Shown here in pieces: positions 32,706-41,305 of a DNA stretch of 44,958 nt. Numbering within the stretch: position 1 is the stretch's first letter; every line of letters begins with the position of its first letter. The notes beneath the pieces are model-generated. The model saw nothing but the letters and a program-made list of their open reading frames with translations. It was not told where the DNA came from and did not search any database. Origin of the DNA: Streptomyces sp. NRRL B-24085 (GTDB lineage Bacteria > Actinomycetota > Actinomycetes > Streptomycetales > Streptomycetaceae); the NCBI RefSeq assembly GCF_001282115.1, contig NZ_LJBR01000006.1:1-44958 (forward strand), in the 5' to 3' direction. Both the position numbers and the translations under genes were made by a program.

Positions 32706-34139
32706 ATGTCGACAGCCCAGCCCCCGTCCTTCCCCGCGCACTTCCTCCTCGGCTCCGCGACCGCCGCCTACCAGATCGAGGGCGCCGTCGACGAGGACGG
32801 GCGCGGCCCCTCCATCTGGGACACCTACTCCCACACCCCGGGCAAGACGTGGAACGGCGACACCGGTGACGTGGCCGCCGACCACTACCACCGCCTCGAC
32901 GAGGACCTCGACCTCATGGCCTCCCTCGGCCTGAAGGCGTACCGGTTCTCCATCGCCTGGCCGCGCATCCAGCCCACCGGCCGGGGCCCGGCCAACCCCA
33001 AGGGGCTGGACTTCTACAGCCGGCTGGTCGACGGCCTGCTCCAGCGGGACATGGTCCCCGTCGCGACCCTCTACCACTGGGACCTGCCCCAGGCGCTGGA
33101 GGACGAGGGCGGCTGGACGAACCGCGACACCGCGTTCGCCTTCGCCGACTACGCACGCATCGTCGGCGAAGCCCTCGGCGACCGTGTCGCCGTCTGGACC
33201 ACGCTGAACGAGCCGTGGTGCTCCGCCTATCTCGGCTACGGCTCCGGAGCGCACGCCCCCGGCCGCACCGACGGCGCGGCGGCGCTGACGGCGGTCCACC
33301 ACCTCAACCTCGCCCACGGGCTCGCGGTCCAGCAGCTCAGGGAGGTCGCCACCAACGACCCGCAGTACTCGGTCACCCTCAACTTCCACGTCCTGCGCGG
33401 TGAGGGGGACGGCGCCGAGGAGGCCGTACGCCGGATCGACGCGCTGGCCAACCGGGCGTTCACCGAACCCCTGCTGCGCGGCCACTACCCGCAGGACCTC
33501 ATGGAGGACACCGCGGCCATCACGGACTGGTCGTTCGTCGAGGACGGCGACCTGGCCCGCATCCACCAGCCCCTGGACCTGCTCGGCGTCAACTACTACG
33601 CCACGACCAGGGTGCGGCTGTGGGACGGCGCCACGGCGCGGCAGAACAACGACGGGCACAAGGACATGGGCGGCTCGCCCTGGCCGGGCTCCCCCCAGGT
33701 GGAGTTCGTCGCGCAGGAGGGCCCGCACACCGCCATGGGCTGGAACATCGACCCCGACGGACTCGAAGAGCTCCTGCTGGACCTGCACACCCGGTTCCCG
33801 GACCAGCCGCTGGTCATCACCGAGAACGGCGCCGCCTTCGAGGACCGCCTCGTCACCCGCCCCGACGGCAGCCAGGCCGTCCACGACCCGGAGCGGATCG
33901 ACTACCTGTACCGGCACTTCCTCGCCGCCCACCGTGCGCTCACCGCCGGAGTCGACCTGCGCGGGTACTTCGTGTGGTCGCTGATGGACAACTTCGAGTG
34001 GGGCTACGGCTATTCGAAGCGGTTCGGCATCGTGCACGTCGACTACGAGACGCAGCGCCGCACCCTGAAGGACAGCGCCCTGTGGTACCGGGAACTGGCG
34101 ACCAAGGGCAGCATTCCGCCCCCGGGAACCACGGAGTAG
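32706..34139 (+). CDS. family GH1 beta-glucosidase
   Basis: The 477-residue length is typical of GH1. The enzyme cleaves beta-glucosides such as cellobiose by a retaining mechanism. Motifs: [15 protein letters not shown] at the N-terminus, [21 protein letters not shown], acid/base Glu169 in [15 protein letters not shown], nucleophile Glu373 in VITENGAAF and the C-terminal aglycone-site [13 protein letters not shown]. There is no signal peptide, so it acts on imported oligosaccharides; no sugar transporter is adjacent. The ATG at 32706 has GGAAAG eight bases upstream; the longer frame from 32652 begins at the operator and is rejected. Confidence 0.95.
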   Translation: MSTAQPPSFPAHFLLGSATAAYQIEGAVDEDGRGPSIWDTYSHTPGKTWNGDTGDVAADHYHRLDEDLDLMASLGLKAYRFSIAWPRIQPTGRGPANPKGLDFYSRLVDGLLQRDMVPVATLYHWDLPQALEDEGGWTNRDTAFAFADYARIVGEALGDRVAVWTTLNEPWCSAYLGYGSGAHAPGRTDGAAALTAVHHLNLAHGLAVQQLREVATNDPQYSVTLNFHVLRGEGDGAEEAVRRIDALANRAFTEPLLRGHYPQDLMEDTAAITDWSFVEDGDLARIHQPLDLLGVNYYATTRVRLWDGATARQNNDGHKDMGGSPWPGSPQVEFVAQEGPHTAMGWNIDPDGLEELLLDLHTRFPDQPLVITENGAAFEDRLVTRPDGSQAVHDPERIDYLYRHFLAAHRALTAGVDLRGYFVWSLMDNFEWGYGYSKRFGIVHVDYETQRRTLKDSALWYRELATKGSIPPPGTTE

Positions 34140-34187
34140 CCCGGACGGGGCCGGCCGGGGAGCCGAGCGCCGCCTGGCCCCGCACAA

Positions 34188-34216
34188 TTCGGTGATGTGT
34201 CAACTCCGCTTACACT
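34188..34216 (+). promoter_or_regulatory. probable leaderless promoter of the MarR gene
   Basis: TACACT at 34211-34216 is a good -10 and ends six bases before the ATG at 34223, so transcription should begin at or next to the start codon. TTCGGT at 34188-34193 is a weak -35 at 17-base spacing. No Shine-Dalgarno is present. Confidence 0.5.
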
Positions 34217-34222
34217 TTTTCC

Positions 34223-34690
34223 ATGGCAGACACAGTGCGATGGCTGACGCCGGAGGAGCAGCGCGCGTGGCGGGGTTTCGTCCGGTTGCACGAGCGGCTC
34301 GGCGGACGTCTCGGGCGCATGCTCCAGTCCGAGTCCAGGGTGTCGCCCGCGGACTTCGCCGTGCTGGTCCATCTCACGGACACCCCGGAGGGGCGGCAGC
34401 GGTACCAGGATCTGGCCCGTGCGCTGGAGTGGGAGAAGAGCAGGATGTCCCACCACATCGCGCGGATGGCCGGGCGCGGGCTGGTGGTCCGGGAGGAGTG
34501 CCCGGAGGACGCGCGCGGCGCCTTCGTGGTCATCACGGACGCCGGCCGGGCGGCCATCGAGGCGGCGGCCCCGCGTCATGTCGAGGCGGTGCGTGAACTG
34601 TTCATCGACCATGTCACACCGGCCGAGCTGCGGGTTCTGGCCGAGATCTCCGAGCGCGTCATCGGCAAGCTGGACGAGAACCCGGCCTGA
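34223..34690 (+). CDS. MarR-family transcriptional regulator
   Basis: The 155-residue product has the winged-helix MarR fold: helix 1 TPEEQRAWRGFVRLHERLGG, recognition region YQDLARALEWEKSRMSHHIARMAGRGLV (about 67-94), wing ECPEDARGAFVVITDAG and C-terminal dimer helices. It is followed by the luciferase-like monooxygenase gene, whose promoter region holds a perfect GTTGATGCATCAAC palindrome, a typical MarR-size operator. It probably represses that gene and responds to a small aromatic or oxidised compound. Translation is probably from a leaderless mRNA. Confidence 0.92.
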   Translation: MADTVRWLTPEEQRAWRGFVRLHERLGGRLGRMLQSESRVSPADFAVLVHLTDTPEGRQRYQDLARALEWEKSRMSHHIARMAGRGLVVREECPEDARGAFVVITDAGRAAIEAAAPRHVEAVRELFIDHVTPAELRVLAEISERVIGKLDENPA

Positions 34691-34949
34691 CGCGGAGGTC
34701 TTCGCAGTCGTCCTCGCGGTGTGCGGCGGCTGACTCGACCTGACGCACGCAAGCCTCCGGTCGCCACCGAACCGGTCATCGGGGCGACGAGGGCCGTCGG
34801 CGGCAGCGATGCCGGGTCCTGCCTGCGAAAGTCCACGATCGGGATCCCGTGGCGCCAACCGCCCTCGCCCGCGTTCTGCCTGCTCGGAATCCCCGTGGGC
34901 CTGCTCCGGACCGAGCGGAATAGCCGGGGGTGGCCCCGTGTTGGGCGGG

Positions 34950-34967
34950 TATAGTTGATGCATCAAC
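34950..34967 (+). promoter_or_regulatory. -10 element and 14-bp palindromic operator of the monooxygenase gene
   Basis: TATAGT (34950-34955) is a good -10. It overlaps a perfect 14-bp palindrome GTTGATGCATCAAC (34954-34967), which ends four bases before the gene's AGGAGG. A MarR-family dimer is the natural candidate to bind it. Confidence 0.75.
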
Positions 34968-34987
34968 CACTAGGAGGGGTGAGGGCG

Positions 34988-36094
34988 ATGCAGTTCGGCA
35001 TCTTCACCGTCGGGGACGTGGCCACCGACCCGCACACCGGCCGTACGCCGACCGAGCACGAGCGCATCAAGGCCATGGTCGCGATCGCGCTGAAGGCGGA
35101 GGAGGTCGGACTCGACGTCTTCGCGACCGGTGAGCACCACAACCCGCCGTTCGTGCCCTCCTCTCCCACGACCCTGCTCGGCCACGTCGCCGCGCGCACC
35201 GAGCGCATCATCCTCTCGACGTCCACGGCGCTGATCACCACGAACGACCCGGTGAAGATCGCCGAGGACTACGCGATGCTCCAGCACCTGGCCGACGGCC
35301 GGGTGGACCTGATGATGGGCCGCGGCAACACCGGCCCGGTCTACCCCTGGTTCGGCAAGGACGTCCGGGACGGCATCAACCTCGCCATCGAGAACTACGC
35401 CCTGCTGCGCCGCCTGTGGCGCGAGGACGTCGTGAACTGGGAAGGCAAGTTCCGCACCCCGCTCCAGGGCTTCACCTCCACCCCCCGGCCCCTCGACGGA
35501 GTCGCGCCGTTCGTGTGGCACGGCTCCATCCGCTCGCCGGAGATCGCCGAACAGGCCGCCTACTACGGCGACGGGTTCTTCCACAACAACATCTTCTGGC
35601 CGAAGGAGCACACCGGGAAGCTGATCGACCTGTACCGGGAGCGGTACGCGCACTACGGCCACGGCACCCCCGAGCAGGCCGTCGTCGGCCTCGGCGGCCA
35701 GGTCTACATGCGCCACAACTCCCAGGACGCCGTCCGGGAGTTCCGCCCGGTCTTCGACCACTCACCGGTGATGGGAGGCGGGATCAGTATGGAGGAGTAC
35801 ATGCGACAGACCCCGCTCACCGTCGGCACTCCGGACCAGGTCATCGAGAAGACCCTGTCCTTCCGCACGTACGCCGGTGACTACCAGCGCCAGCTGTTCG
35901 TCGTGGACGGCGGCGGCATCCCGCTGAAGACCGCCCTGGAACAGATCGACATGCTGGGCGAGGAGGTCGTACCGGTGCTGCGCGAGGAGTTCGCCCGGAA
36001 CCGGCCGGCCGACGTGCCCGACGCCCCCACCCACGCCTCCCTGCTCGCCGCCCACGAGGCGGAGCGCGCCGCGACCGCCGCACCGGCGGTCTGA
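34988..36094 (+). CDS. FMN-dependent luciferase-like monooxygenase
   Basis: The 368-residue product is a bacterial-luciferase-like (LLM) TIM barrel. Motifs: MQFGIFTVGDV at the first strand, DVFATGEHHNPPF, RTERIILSTSTALITTNDPVKIAEDYAMLQHLADGRVDLMMGRGN (the family's RGxxxx region), GSIRSPEIAEQAAYYGDGFF and VGTPDQVIEKTL. It resembles the CE1758-like subgroup, which is often paired with a separate FMN reductase; none is seen here. It oxidises an unknown organic substrate with FMNH2 and oxygen. The ATG at 34988 has AGGAGG upstream. Confidence 0.92.
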   Translation: MQFGIFTVGDVATDPHTGRTPTEHERIKAMVAIALKAEEVGLDVFATGEHHNPPFVPSSPTTLLGHVAARTERIILSTSTALITTNDPVKIAEDYAMLQHLADGRVDLMMGRGNTGPVYPWFGKDVRDGINLAIENYALLRRLWREDVVNWEGKFRTPLQGFTSTPRPLDGVAPFVWHGSIRSPEIAEQAAYYGDGFFHNNIFWPKEHTGKLIDLYRERYAHYGHGTPEQAVVGLGGQVYMRHNSQDAVREFRPVFDHSPVMGGGISMEEYMRQTPLTVGTPDQVIEKTLSFRTYAGDYQRQLFVVDGGGIPLKTALEQIDMLGEEVVPVLREEFARNRPADVPDAPTHASLLAAHEAERAATAAPAV

Positions 36095-36162
36095 ACCCGA
36101 ATCCCAGGACCCTCGCGACGAAGCCGGTCCGCGCGAAGGCGCGGCCGGCGGACGGAGCCATC

Positions 36163-36594
36163 ATGACCGACAACTTCAACGCGTACGCGGCCACCGGTGG
36201 GGTGGCGCCCGACCGTTGGGCCAGCGCGCTGCACCTGTTCGACGACGGCGTCGGAGTGCCGCACGAGGAGACCACCGTCGAGCGCTGGGAGCGGGCCGGG
36301 CTGCTGTTCGAGGCGCGCGACTACAGCGGTGCCGCGAAGCTCCTCGCCGCCGTCGTCGAGGAGGCGCCGGAACAGACCGGCCCCCGGCTGCTGCTGGCGC
36401 GCGCCTACTACCACTCCGCCCAACTGCGGCGTGCCGAGGAGCAGTTGCGGGTGATCGTCGAGCGCGATCCGGTGGAGCACTACGCCCACCTGATGCTGGG
36501 ACGCACCCTGCAACGGCTGGGCCGCGCGGAGGAGGCGGAGCCCTGGCTGCGGATGGCCGGCGCGTTCGCGGGCGAGTTCCCGGACGACGACTGA
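36163..36594 (+). CDS. small tetratricopeptide-repeat protein
   Basis: The 143-residue product has about three TPR helical pairs between residues 40 and 135: ERAGLLFEARDYSGAAKLLAAVVEEAP, PRLLLARAYYHSAQLRRAEEQLRVIVERDP and AHLMLGRTLQRLGRAEEAEPWLRMAG. TPRs bind partner proteins; there is no signal or membrane segment. It follows the monooxygenase gene by about 70 nt and may be co-transcribed with it, though a functional link is not evident. The ATG at 36163 follows CGGAG at five bases. Confidence 0.88.
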   Translation: MTDNFNAYAATGGVAPDRWASALHLFDDGVGVPHEETTVERWERAGLLFEARDYSGAAKLLAAVVEEAPEQTGPRLLLARAYYHSAQLRRAEEQLRVIVERDPVEHYAHLMLGRTLQRLGRAEEAEPWLRMAGAFAGEFPDDD

Positions 36595-36694
36595 GCGGCG
36601 AGGGCGGTGCACTCGGGCGGCGGGCATCGTGCCGACGGATCACTCCGGCTGGACGACGAGCCCGCCGCCCGCCGCATGCCGAGGGCGGCCTGCT

Positions 36695-36704
36695 GAAGCG
36701 CTTC
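36695..36704. promoter_or_regulatory. GAAGCGCTTC palindrome upstream of binding-protein gene
   Basis: A perfect 10-bp palindrome 54 bases before the next start, with the GCGC centre of many LacI-family sites. It resembles the AAGCGCTT site at 4075-4082. No LacI gene is adjacent. Confidence 0.4.
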
Positions 36705-36757
36705 TCAGGTCCCGGAAACACTCAAGAGGTTGCCCTCGGGCCGGGGTGAGGGGTGCA

Positions 36758-37858
36758 ATGACCGGCATGATCACTCAGGTGCGTCCGGCGGCGCCGGTCC
36801 GGATCGGCGCTCTCGTTCCGCTGACGCGGCCCGGCTGGGTCGAGGCCGGCCGGCACCTGCTCGCCGGCCTGGAACGGGCCGTCGACGAGGTCAACGAGGC
36901 CGGCGGGATCGACGGAAGACCTCTCGAACTGGCGGTCCGGGACACCGCGGCCGATCCGCTGCGGGCCGCGGCGGCCGTGGACGAACTGGACCGGCTCGGC
37001 GTGGCCGCCGTGGTGGGCGAGTACCACAGCGTCGTCGCCCGCGCCGTTGCCGCCAGGGCCGACGCCCTCCGTCTGCCGTACCTCTGCTCGTCGGCGGTCC
37101 TCGACGCGCTGACCGAGCAGCCCACGCCATGGGTCGCGCGCCTGTCCCCGCCGCAGTCCCACGGCTGGCGGGTCTACGCCGACTTCCTCCTCGGCGCGGG
37201 CCACAGCCGTGTCGCCGTGGCGACCGAACCGAGCGTCTACTGGGCGACGGGGACCCGCATCCTCCGGGACCGGCTCACGGCACGAGGCGGCACCGTCGTC
37301 GAACTCGACGCGCGGGCCCTCACTCCCGAGGCGCTGTGCGACCGACTCGTGGAGCAGCGGGCGACGGCCCTCCTCCTGCTGGCCGGCTTCCCCGAGCCGG
37401 CCGTGTCGATCGTCCGGTCCGTCCGCCGCGACCGGCGCCTCGCCGAGGTCATGATCGGCGCTCCGGCCGGACAGCCCGAGTTCGCCGCATGGGCGGGGTC
37501 GCTGGGCGGCGACGGCACCGCGATCCCGTTCCTGCGCTATCTGCCCGAGCGTCTCGGCCCCCTCGGCGCACGGGTCGAGGCGGCACTCCGCGAGAAGCTG
37601 GGCGCGCCGCCCTCCTTCGTGGCCTTCGAGGGCTACGACACGATCGCCGTCCTCGCCGAGGTGCTGCGCACCCACGGAACGGACCGGGCGGACATCGCCG
37701 CGGCCTGGCCGCACGTGGCCGTGGAAGGCACCCGCGGCCGGATCCGGTTCTCCCGCACGCCGGGCACCGGTGTCTGGCAGTGGGACCGGGCGCCGGTCCG
37801 GATCGTCGACCGGGATCCGGCCGAACCCGACCGCTTCCGTACGCGTCACGCAGACTGA
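36758..37858 (+). CDS. periplasmic-binding-fold (LivJ/AmiC-like) protein without signal peptide
   Basis: The 366-residue product has the type 1 periplasmic-binding fold of branched-chain amino acid/amide receptors: VRIGALVPLTRPGWVEAGRHLLAGLERAVDEVNEAGGIDGRPLEL at the first lobe, AAVVGEYHSVVARAVAARADALRLPYLCSSAV, VAVATEPSVYWATGTRILRDRL and FEGYDTIAVLAEVLR. There is no signal peptide or lipobox, and no permease or ATPase gene is near. It may therefore be a cytoplasmic sensor like AmiC rather than a transport receptor; this is inference. The ATG at 36758 has GAGGGG four bases upstream; the ATG at 36767 is an alternative. Confidence 0.83.
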   Translation: MTGMITQVRPAAPVRIGALVPLTRPGWVEAGRHLLAGLERAVDEVNEAGGIDGRPLELAVRDTAADPLRAAAAVDELDRLGVAAVVGEYHSVVARAVAARADALRLPYLCSSAVLDALTEQPTPWVARLSPPQSHGWRVYADFLLGAGHSRVAVATEPSVYWATGTRILRDRLTARGGTVVELDARALTPEALCDRLVEQRATALLLLAGFPEPAVSIVRSVRRDRRLAEVMIGAPAGQPEFAAWAGSLGGDGTAIPFLRYLPERLGPLGARVEAALREKLGAPPSFVAFEGYDTIAVLAEVLRTHGTDRADIAAAWPHVAVEGTRGRIRFSRTPGTGVWQWDRAPVRIVDRDPAEPDRFRTRHAD

Positions 37859-37883
37859 GGGCCGGAACGGCGCTCCTGCCCTC
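37857..37883. terminator. weak hairpin between convergent genes
   Basis: A 6-bp stem (GAGGGC/GCCCTC) with a 15-base loop, overlapping the binding-protein stop codon. Confidence 0.3.
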
Positions 37884-37889
37884 GACGGG

Positions 37890-38243
37890 TCAGGCGGGCT
37901 GCCACAGCTCGACGCGGCTGCCCTCCGGGTCGGTGACCCAGCCGAAGCGGCCGACCCCCTGCATGTCCTGGATCTCCTCGGCCACGTCCGCTCCGCCCGC
38001 GCGCAGTTGCGCGAGCATCGCGTCCAGGTCGCGGACCCGGAAGTTGAGCATGGTCTGCTGGGCTCGGGACCCGAAGTAGTCGGTCCCGGACTCGAACGCC
38101 GCGAACACCGTGGGTCCGGCGTCCTGCCGCCACAGGCCGTTGTCGTCGGCCTCCAGGCCCAGGTGGTCGCGGTACCACGCGCTCAGGGCCACGGGGTCGG
38201 CGGCCCTGAGGAAGTATCCGCCGATGCCAAGCACACGTTCCAT
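37890..38243 (-). CDS. VOC-superfamily (glyoxalase/bleomycin-resistance fold) protein
   Basis: The 117-residue product has the two paired beta-alpha-beta-beta-beta modules of the VOC fold: GIGGYFLRAADPVALSAWYRDHLGLE in the first and MLNFRVRDLDAMLAQLRAGGADV ... GRFGWVTDPEGSRVELWQP in the second, including the C-terminal metal-ligand Glu of VELW. Family members isomerise, open rings or bind drugs; the substrate is unknown. The ATG at 38243 is chosen as it opens at the first strand; an ATG at 38252 is close. It is convergent with the binding-protein gene. Confidence 0.88.
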   Translation of the reverse strand: MERVLGIGGYFLRAADPVALSAWYRDHLGLEADDNGLWRQDAGPTVFAAFESGTDYFGSRAQQTMLNFRVRDLDAMLAQLRAGGADVAEEIQDMQGVGRFGWVTDPEGSRVELWQPA

Positions 38244-38432
38244 GCCGGCCATCCTGCCAGGAGCGCGGTCCGGCGGCCCGTCGCACGCGTGCGCGAGCGG
38301 CGGGCGCACGGACTTCTCCACGTGCCCCGCCGCTGCCGCCCCGGAGCGTCATCGGCCGCCCGATCGTCTCCGGTCATTCGGTGTGCCGCGCACCGAGGCA
38401 GGCGACCACCGATCCGCCGTGCGTACGGCGTG

Positions 38433-39413
38433 CTACGCCACAGGTGCCCGCTCGTCCAGGAGCCGCTCACTCCGCAGGTCGTCCCACAGCCCGGCCGGGA
38501 TCTCCGCGCCGAACGCCGCCGTGTTGGCGCGCACCTCCTCCGCCGTGCGCATGCCGACGACGATGCCCGCGACCGCGGGATGGCGGAGCGGGAACGCCAT
38601 CGCCAGCTCCGGGAGGGTCACGCCGTGGGCCTCGCAGACGTCGGCGATGCGGTGCGCGCGGTCCAGCATCCTCTGCTCGGCGGGGGCGTAGTCGAAGGTG
38701 CTGCCCTCGGTGGGCCGGGCCGTGGCGAGCAGACCGGAGTTGAAGACCGAGGCCGCGAGGACCGACACCCCGCGGTCCGTGCAGAGCGGCAGGAGTTCGT
38801 CCAGGGCGCTGTGGTCCAGGAGCGTGTAACGGCCGGACAGCATCACGACGTCGACGTCCGACTCCCTGACCAGCCGGACCAGTTGGCCGGGGTGGTACAT
38901 CCCCGCGCCGATCGCCCCCACCACGCCCTGGGCGCGGAGTTCGGCGAGGGCCGGGTATCCGTCGCGCAACGCGTCCTCGAAGTGCTCCTCCGCGTCGTGC
39001 AGGAACAGTGTGTCGACACGGTCCACGCCCATCCGCTCCAGCGAGTCCTCCACGCTGCGCAGCACACCGTCCCGCGTGAAGTCCCACACCCTGCGGTGCG
39101 TGGCCGGCACTGCGAAGCTCTCGTCCATGCGGCCCGCCGGGTCCTGCGGGACCAGCAGCCGGCCGACCTTCGTCGACAGGGTGAACGAGTCGCGCGGCCG
39201 GTCCCGCAGCAGGGCGCCGATGCGGCGCTCGGAGTGGCCGATGCCGTAGTGCGGGGAGGTGTCGAAGTAGCGGATCCCGCTGTCCCAGGCCGCCTCCAGG
39301 GCGCCCGCGGCCGTCTCGTCGTCCAGCGGTGCGAAGAGACCGCCGAGCGGGCCGCCGCCGAAGCCCAGCTCCGTGACGTGCACATCGGTCTTGCCGAGCC
39401 GGTTCCGCCTCAT
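38433..39413 (-). CDS. aldo/keto reductase (L-fucose/galactose-dehydrogenase-like)
   Basis: The 326-residue product is an AKR TIM barrel: LGKTDVHVTELGFGGGPLGGLF, catalytic DTSPHYGIGHSERRIG (Asp/Tyr), TKVGRL (Lys), VDTLFLHDAEEH in place of the usual His motif, and the cofactor end VAGIVVGMRTAEEVRANTAAF. These features resemble the fucose/galactose dehydrogenase subgroup, which oxidises sugars with NAD(P). The ATG at 39413 has GGGGAG seven bases upstream; the longer frame to 39479 is unsupported. The 189 nt separating it from the VOC gene hold nothing I recognise. Confidence 0.92.
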   Translation of the reverse strand: MRRNRLGKTDVHVTELGFGGGPLGGLFAPLDDETAAGALEAAWDSGIRYFDTSPHYGIGHSERRIGALLRDRPRDSFTLSTKVGRLLVPQDPAGRMDESFAVPATHRRVWDFTRDGVLRSVEDSLERMGVDRVDTLFLHDAEEHFEDALRDGYPALAELRAQGVVGAIGAGMYHPGQLVRLVRESDVDVVMLSGRYTLLDHSALDELLPLCTDRGVSVLAASVFNSGLLATARPTEGSTFDYAPAEQRMLDRAHRIADVCEAHGVTLPELAMAFPLRHPAVAGIVVGMRTAEEVRANTAAFGAEIPAGLWDDLRSERLLDERAPVA

Positions 39414-39591
39414 CCGCCGTCTCCCCTCGTGTGGCCGACACCGAGCGATCATCCTGCCGTGGCGGGAGCCTCGGGGCACAGCGATTTTCCGGGCGGCGCG
39501 GGCGCGCGTTCCAGGTCTCGTGACCGCGGGCGGTGCTCTCGGGAAGACCTGGTGACTGGGCTCGCGCCGAACCGGTCGGGCCGCACGGTCC

Positions 39592-40089
39592 CTACGGCTC
39601 CCGGCGCCCGAGGCGGTCCGAGGAGCGCTCGTACGCCCGGAGCTTCTCCGGCGCCAGCACCCGGGAGAGCCCGTCGATGCCGTCGGCCCCGACCGTGGCG
39701 CTCACCAGGCCGACGGTCTCCCCGCCCCGGCGGACAAGCACTTGTCGGCGAACGCGCTGATCCTGGCCACCCGCTCCGCGCCCACCACCTCCAGCCGGGC
39801 CACGCCCCGCAGCCCGTTGCCGCCGGTGTAGACGACCACGTCGGCCGACAGCACCCTCTCCAGCGCCGCCACGTCGCCACGTCGCCGCGCCGCCGCAACG
39901 AAGGCGTCGAGCAGCCGTCGGTGCTCCACCGTGCCGACGGGCCCACGGCGCTCGGCGGACAGCCGCTTGCGGGCCCGGCTGACGACCTGCCGCACATTCG
40001 CCTGGGCCAGCCCGACGATGCCCGCGATCTCGTCGTACGGATAGTTGAACGCCTCGCACGCCTCCCTGCGCACCCGCGCCGACTGCGCC
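39592..40089 (-). pseudogene. decayed SigJ-type (ECF with SnoaL-like tail) sigma factor gene
   Basis: The minus strand encodes the end of a SigJ-like sigma factor. Region 4 remains (REACEAFNYPYDEIAGIVGLAQANVRQVVSRARKRL), then the start of the SnoaL-like tail (LLDAFVAAARRRGDVAALERVLSADVVVYTGGNG). That frame stops at 39702. The rest of the tail (VRRGGETVGLVSATVGADGIDGL ... RLGRREP) continues in a different frame down to 39592, so there is a frameshift near 39750, with loss of some residues. Upstream, the frame hits a stop just before region 4; region 2 and the start are missing. The gene cannot make a working sigma factor. Confidence 0.85.
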
Positions 40090-40183
40090 GCACCTCACGT
40101 CCTGGGCTTGGGAGACACTGCCCAGGGTGTCCATGGAGGTGATGCCACGGCGGCCTCCGGGACCGCTGCGGGCCCGCGCGGTC

Positions 40184-41305
40184 TCAGGTGCGCAGGGAAC
40201 GGCGGACCGTCAGGACGGCCACGTCGTCCTGGGGACCGCCGTTCCCGGCGAAGGCGCGGGCGTCGTCGTGCAGGGCCTGCGGCAGCTCGGTGGGGGACAG
40301 GCCGGCGTACTTGGTCAGGCGCTCGTCGAGCGGATAGAAGGTGCCGTCGGCGGACCGGGTCTCCGTCAGGCCGTCGGTGCTCAGCAGCAGCGTCGCGCCC
40401 TCGGGGAAGTCGAACCAGCCCACGGTCGTGGGCTCGTGGGCGAGCTCGGCCAGACCCAGTGGGACGCCCGGTTCGAGTTCGAGCGTGCTGACCGTCCCCT
40501 CGTGCAGCACATGCGGCAGGACGTGCCCGCAGTTGACGGCCTGCACCTCGGTGTCCGCGTCGACGCAGACGATGAGCGCGGTGACGAACCGCTCGTCGTC
40601 GCCGGTGTGCAGGGCGTAGGAGTTGTGCCGCACGACGGCGGCGTCCAGGGCGTCGACCAGCGCGGTGAGGGTCGGCTCGCGGTGGGCCGCCTCCCGGAAG
40701 GCGCCGATGACGGCGAACGCGGAGCCCACGGCGGCGAGCCCCTTGCCCTGCACGTCCCCGATCAGCACCCGCGTACCGAAGGGCGAGTCCACGACGTCGT
40801 AGATGTCCCCGCCGACGAGCCGTTCCTCCTGGAGCGGCTCGTACACGCCGTTGACCAGGACGTCGACGGTCATCAGGGGCAGGGGATGCAGGATGTGCCG
40901 CTGCATGGCCGCGGCCGTGGACCGCAGGCGCAGCATCGCCTCCTCGCGTCTGATCCGGCGGTGGCATCCGTAGACGGAGGTCGCCGCGAGGACCACGGTG
41001 AACAGGATCAGCAGCAGCCGGTCGAACCAGTGGCCCGCCTGGCGGTCCCGCAGCAGCACGCTGGCGGTGACGACGAGCGTGGTCCACACGGCGACGAACG
41101 CCGTCTGCCGGACCGTGCCCAGCGCCGAGGCGGCACCCGGCAGAAACACCAGGAGCCCGAGGAGCCACACCTCGGACCCGGACAGCGCGCCGAGGAACTC
41201 GACCACGCCCGTCACACCGACCACCGCGGCGACGAGCTGGGCGTCGCCGGGCGGCTCGATGGTGTCGAAGGTGTCGCCGGGTCTCCTGCGGCGGCTACCG
41301 GTCAT
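40184..41305 (-). CDS. membrane-anchored SpoIIE/RsbU-type PP2C phosphatase
   Basis: The 373-residue product has three or four hydrophobic segments in its first about 115 residues (LVAAVVGVTGVVEFLGAL, VWLLGLLVFLPGAASAL, TAFVAVWTTLVVTASVLL, LLLILFTVVLAATSVYG) and a SpoIIE phosphatase domain after about 130: VGGDIYDVVDSPFGTRVLIGDVQGKGLAAVG, VNCGHVLPHVL, LLLSTDGLTETR and PQDDVAVLTVRR. It is a membrane-tethered counterpart of the GAF-linked phosphatase at 17.5-18.7 kb. The ATG at 41305 follows GGGAG. Its partner antagonist is not local. Confidence 0.92.
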   Translation of the reverse strand: MTGSRRRRPGDTFDTIEPPGDAQLVAAVVGVTGVVEFLGALSGSEVWLLGLLVFLPGAASALGTVRQTAFVAVWTTLVVTASVLLRDRQAGHWFDRLLLILFTVVLAATSVYGCHRRIRREEAMLRLRSTAAAMQRHILHPLPLMTVDVLVNGVYEPLQEERLVGGDIYDVVDSPFGTRVLIGDVQGKGLAAVGSAFAVIGAFREAAHREPTLTALVDALDAAVVRHNSYALHTGDDERFVTALIVCVDADTEVQAVNCGHVLPHVLHEGTVSTLELEPGVPLGLAELAHEPTTVGWFDFPEGATLLLSTDGLTETRSADGTFYPLDERLTKYAGLSPTELPQALHDDARAFAGNGGPQDDVAVLTVRRSLRT

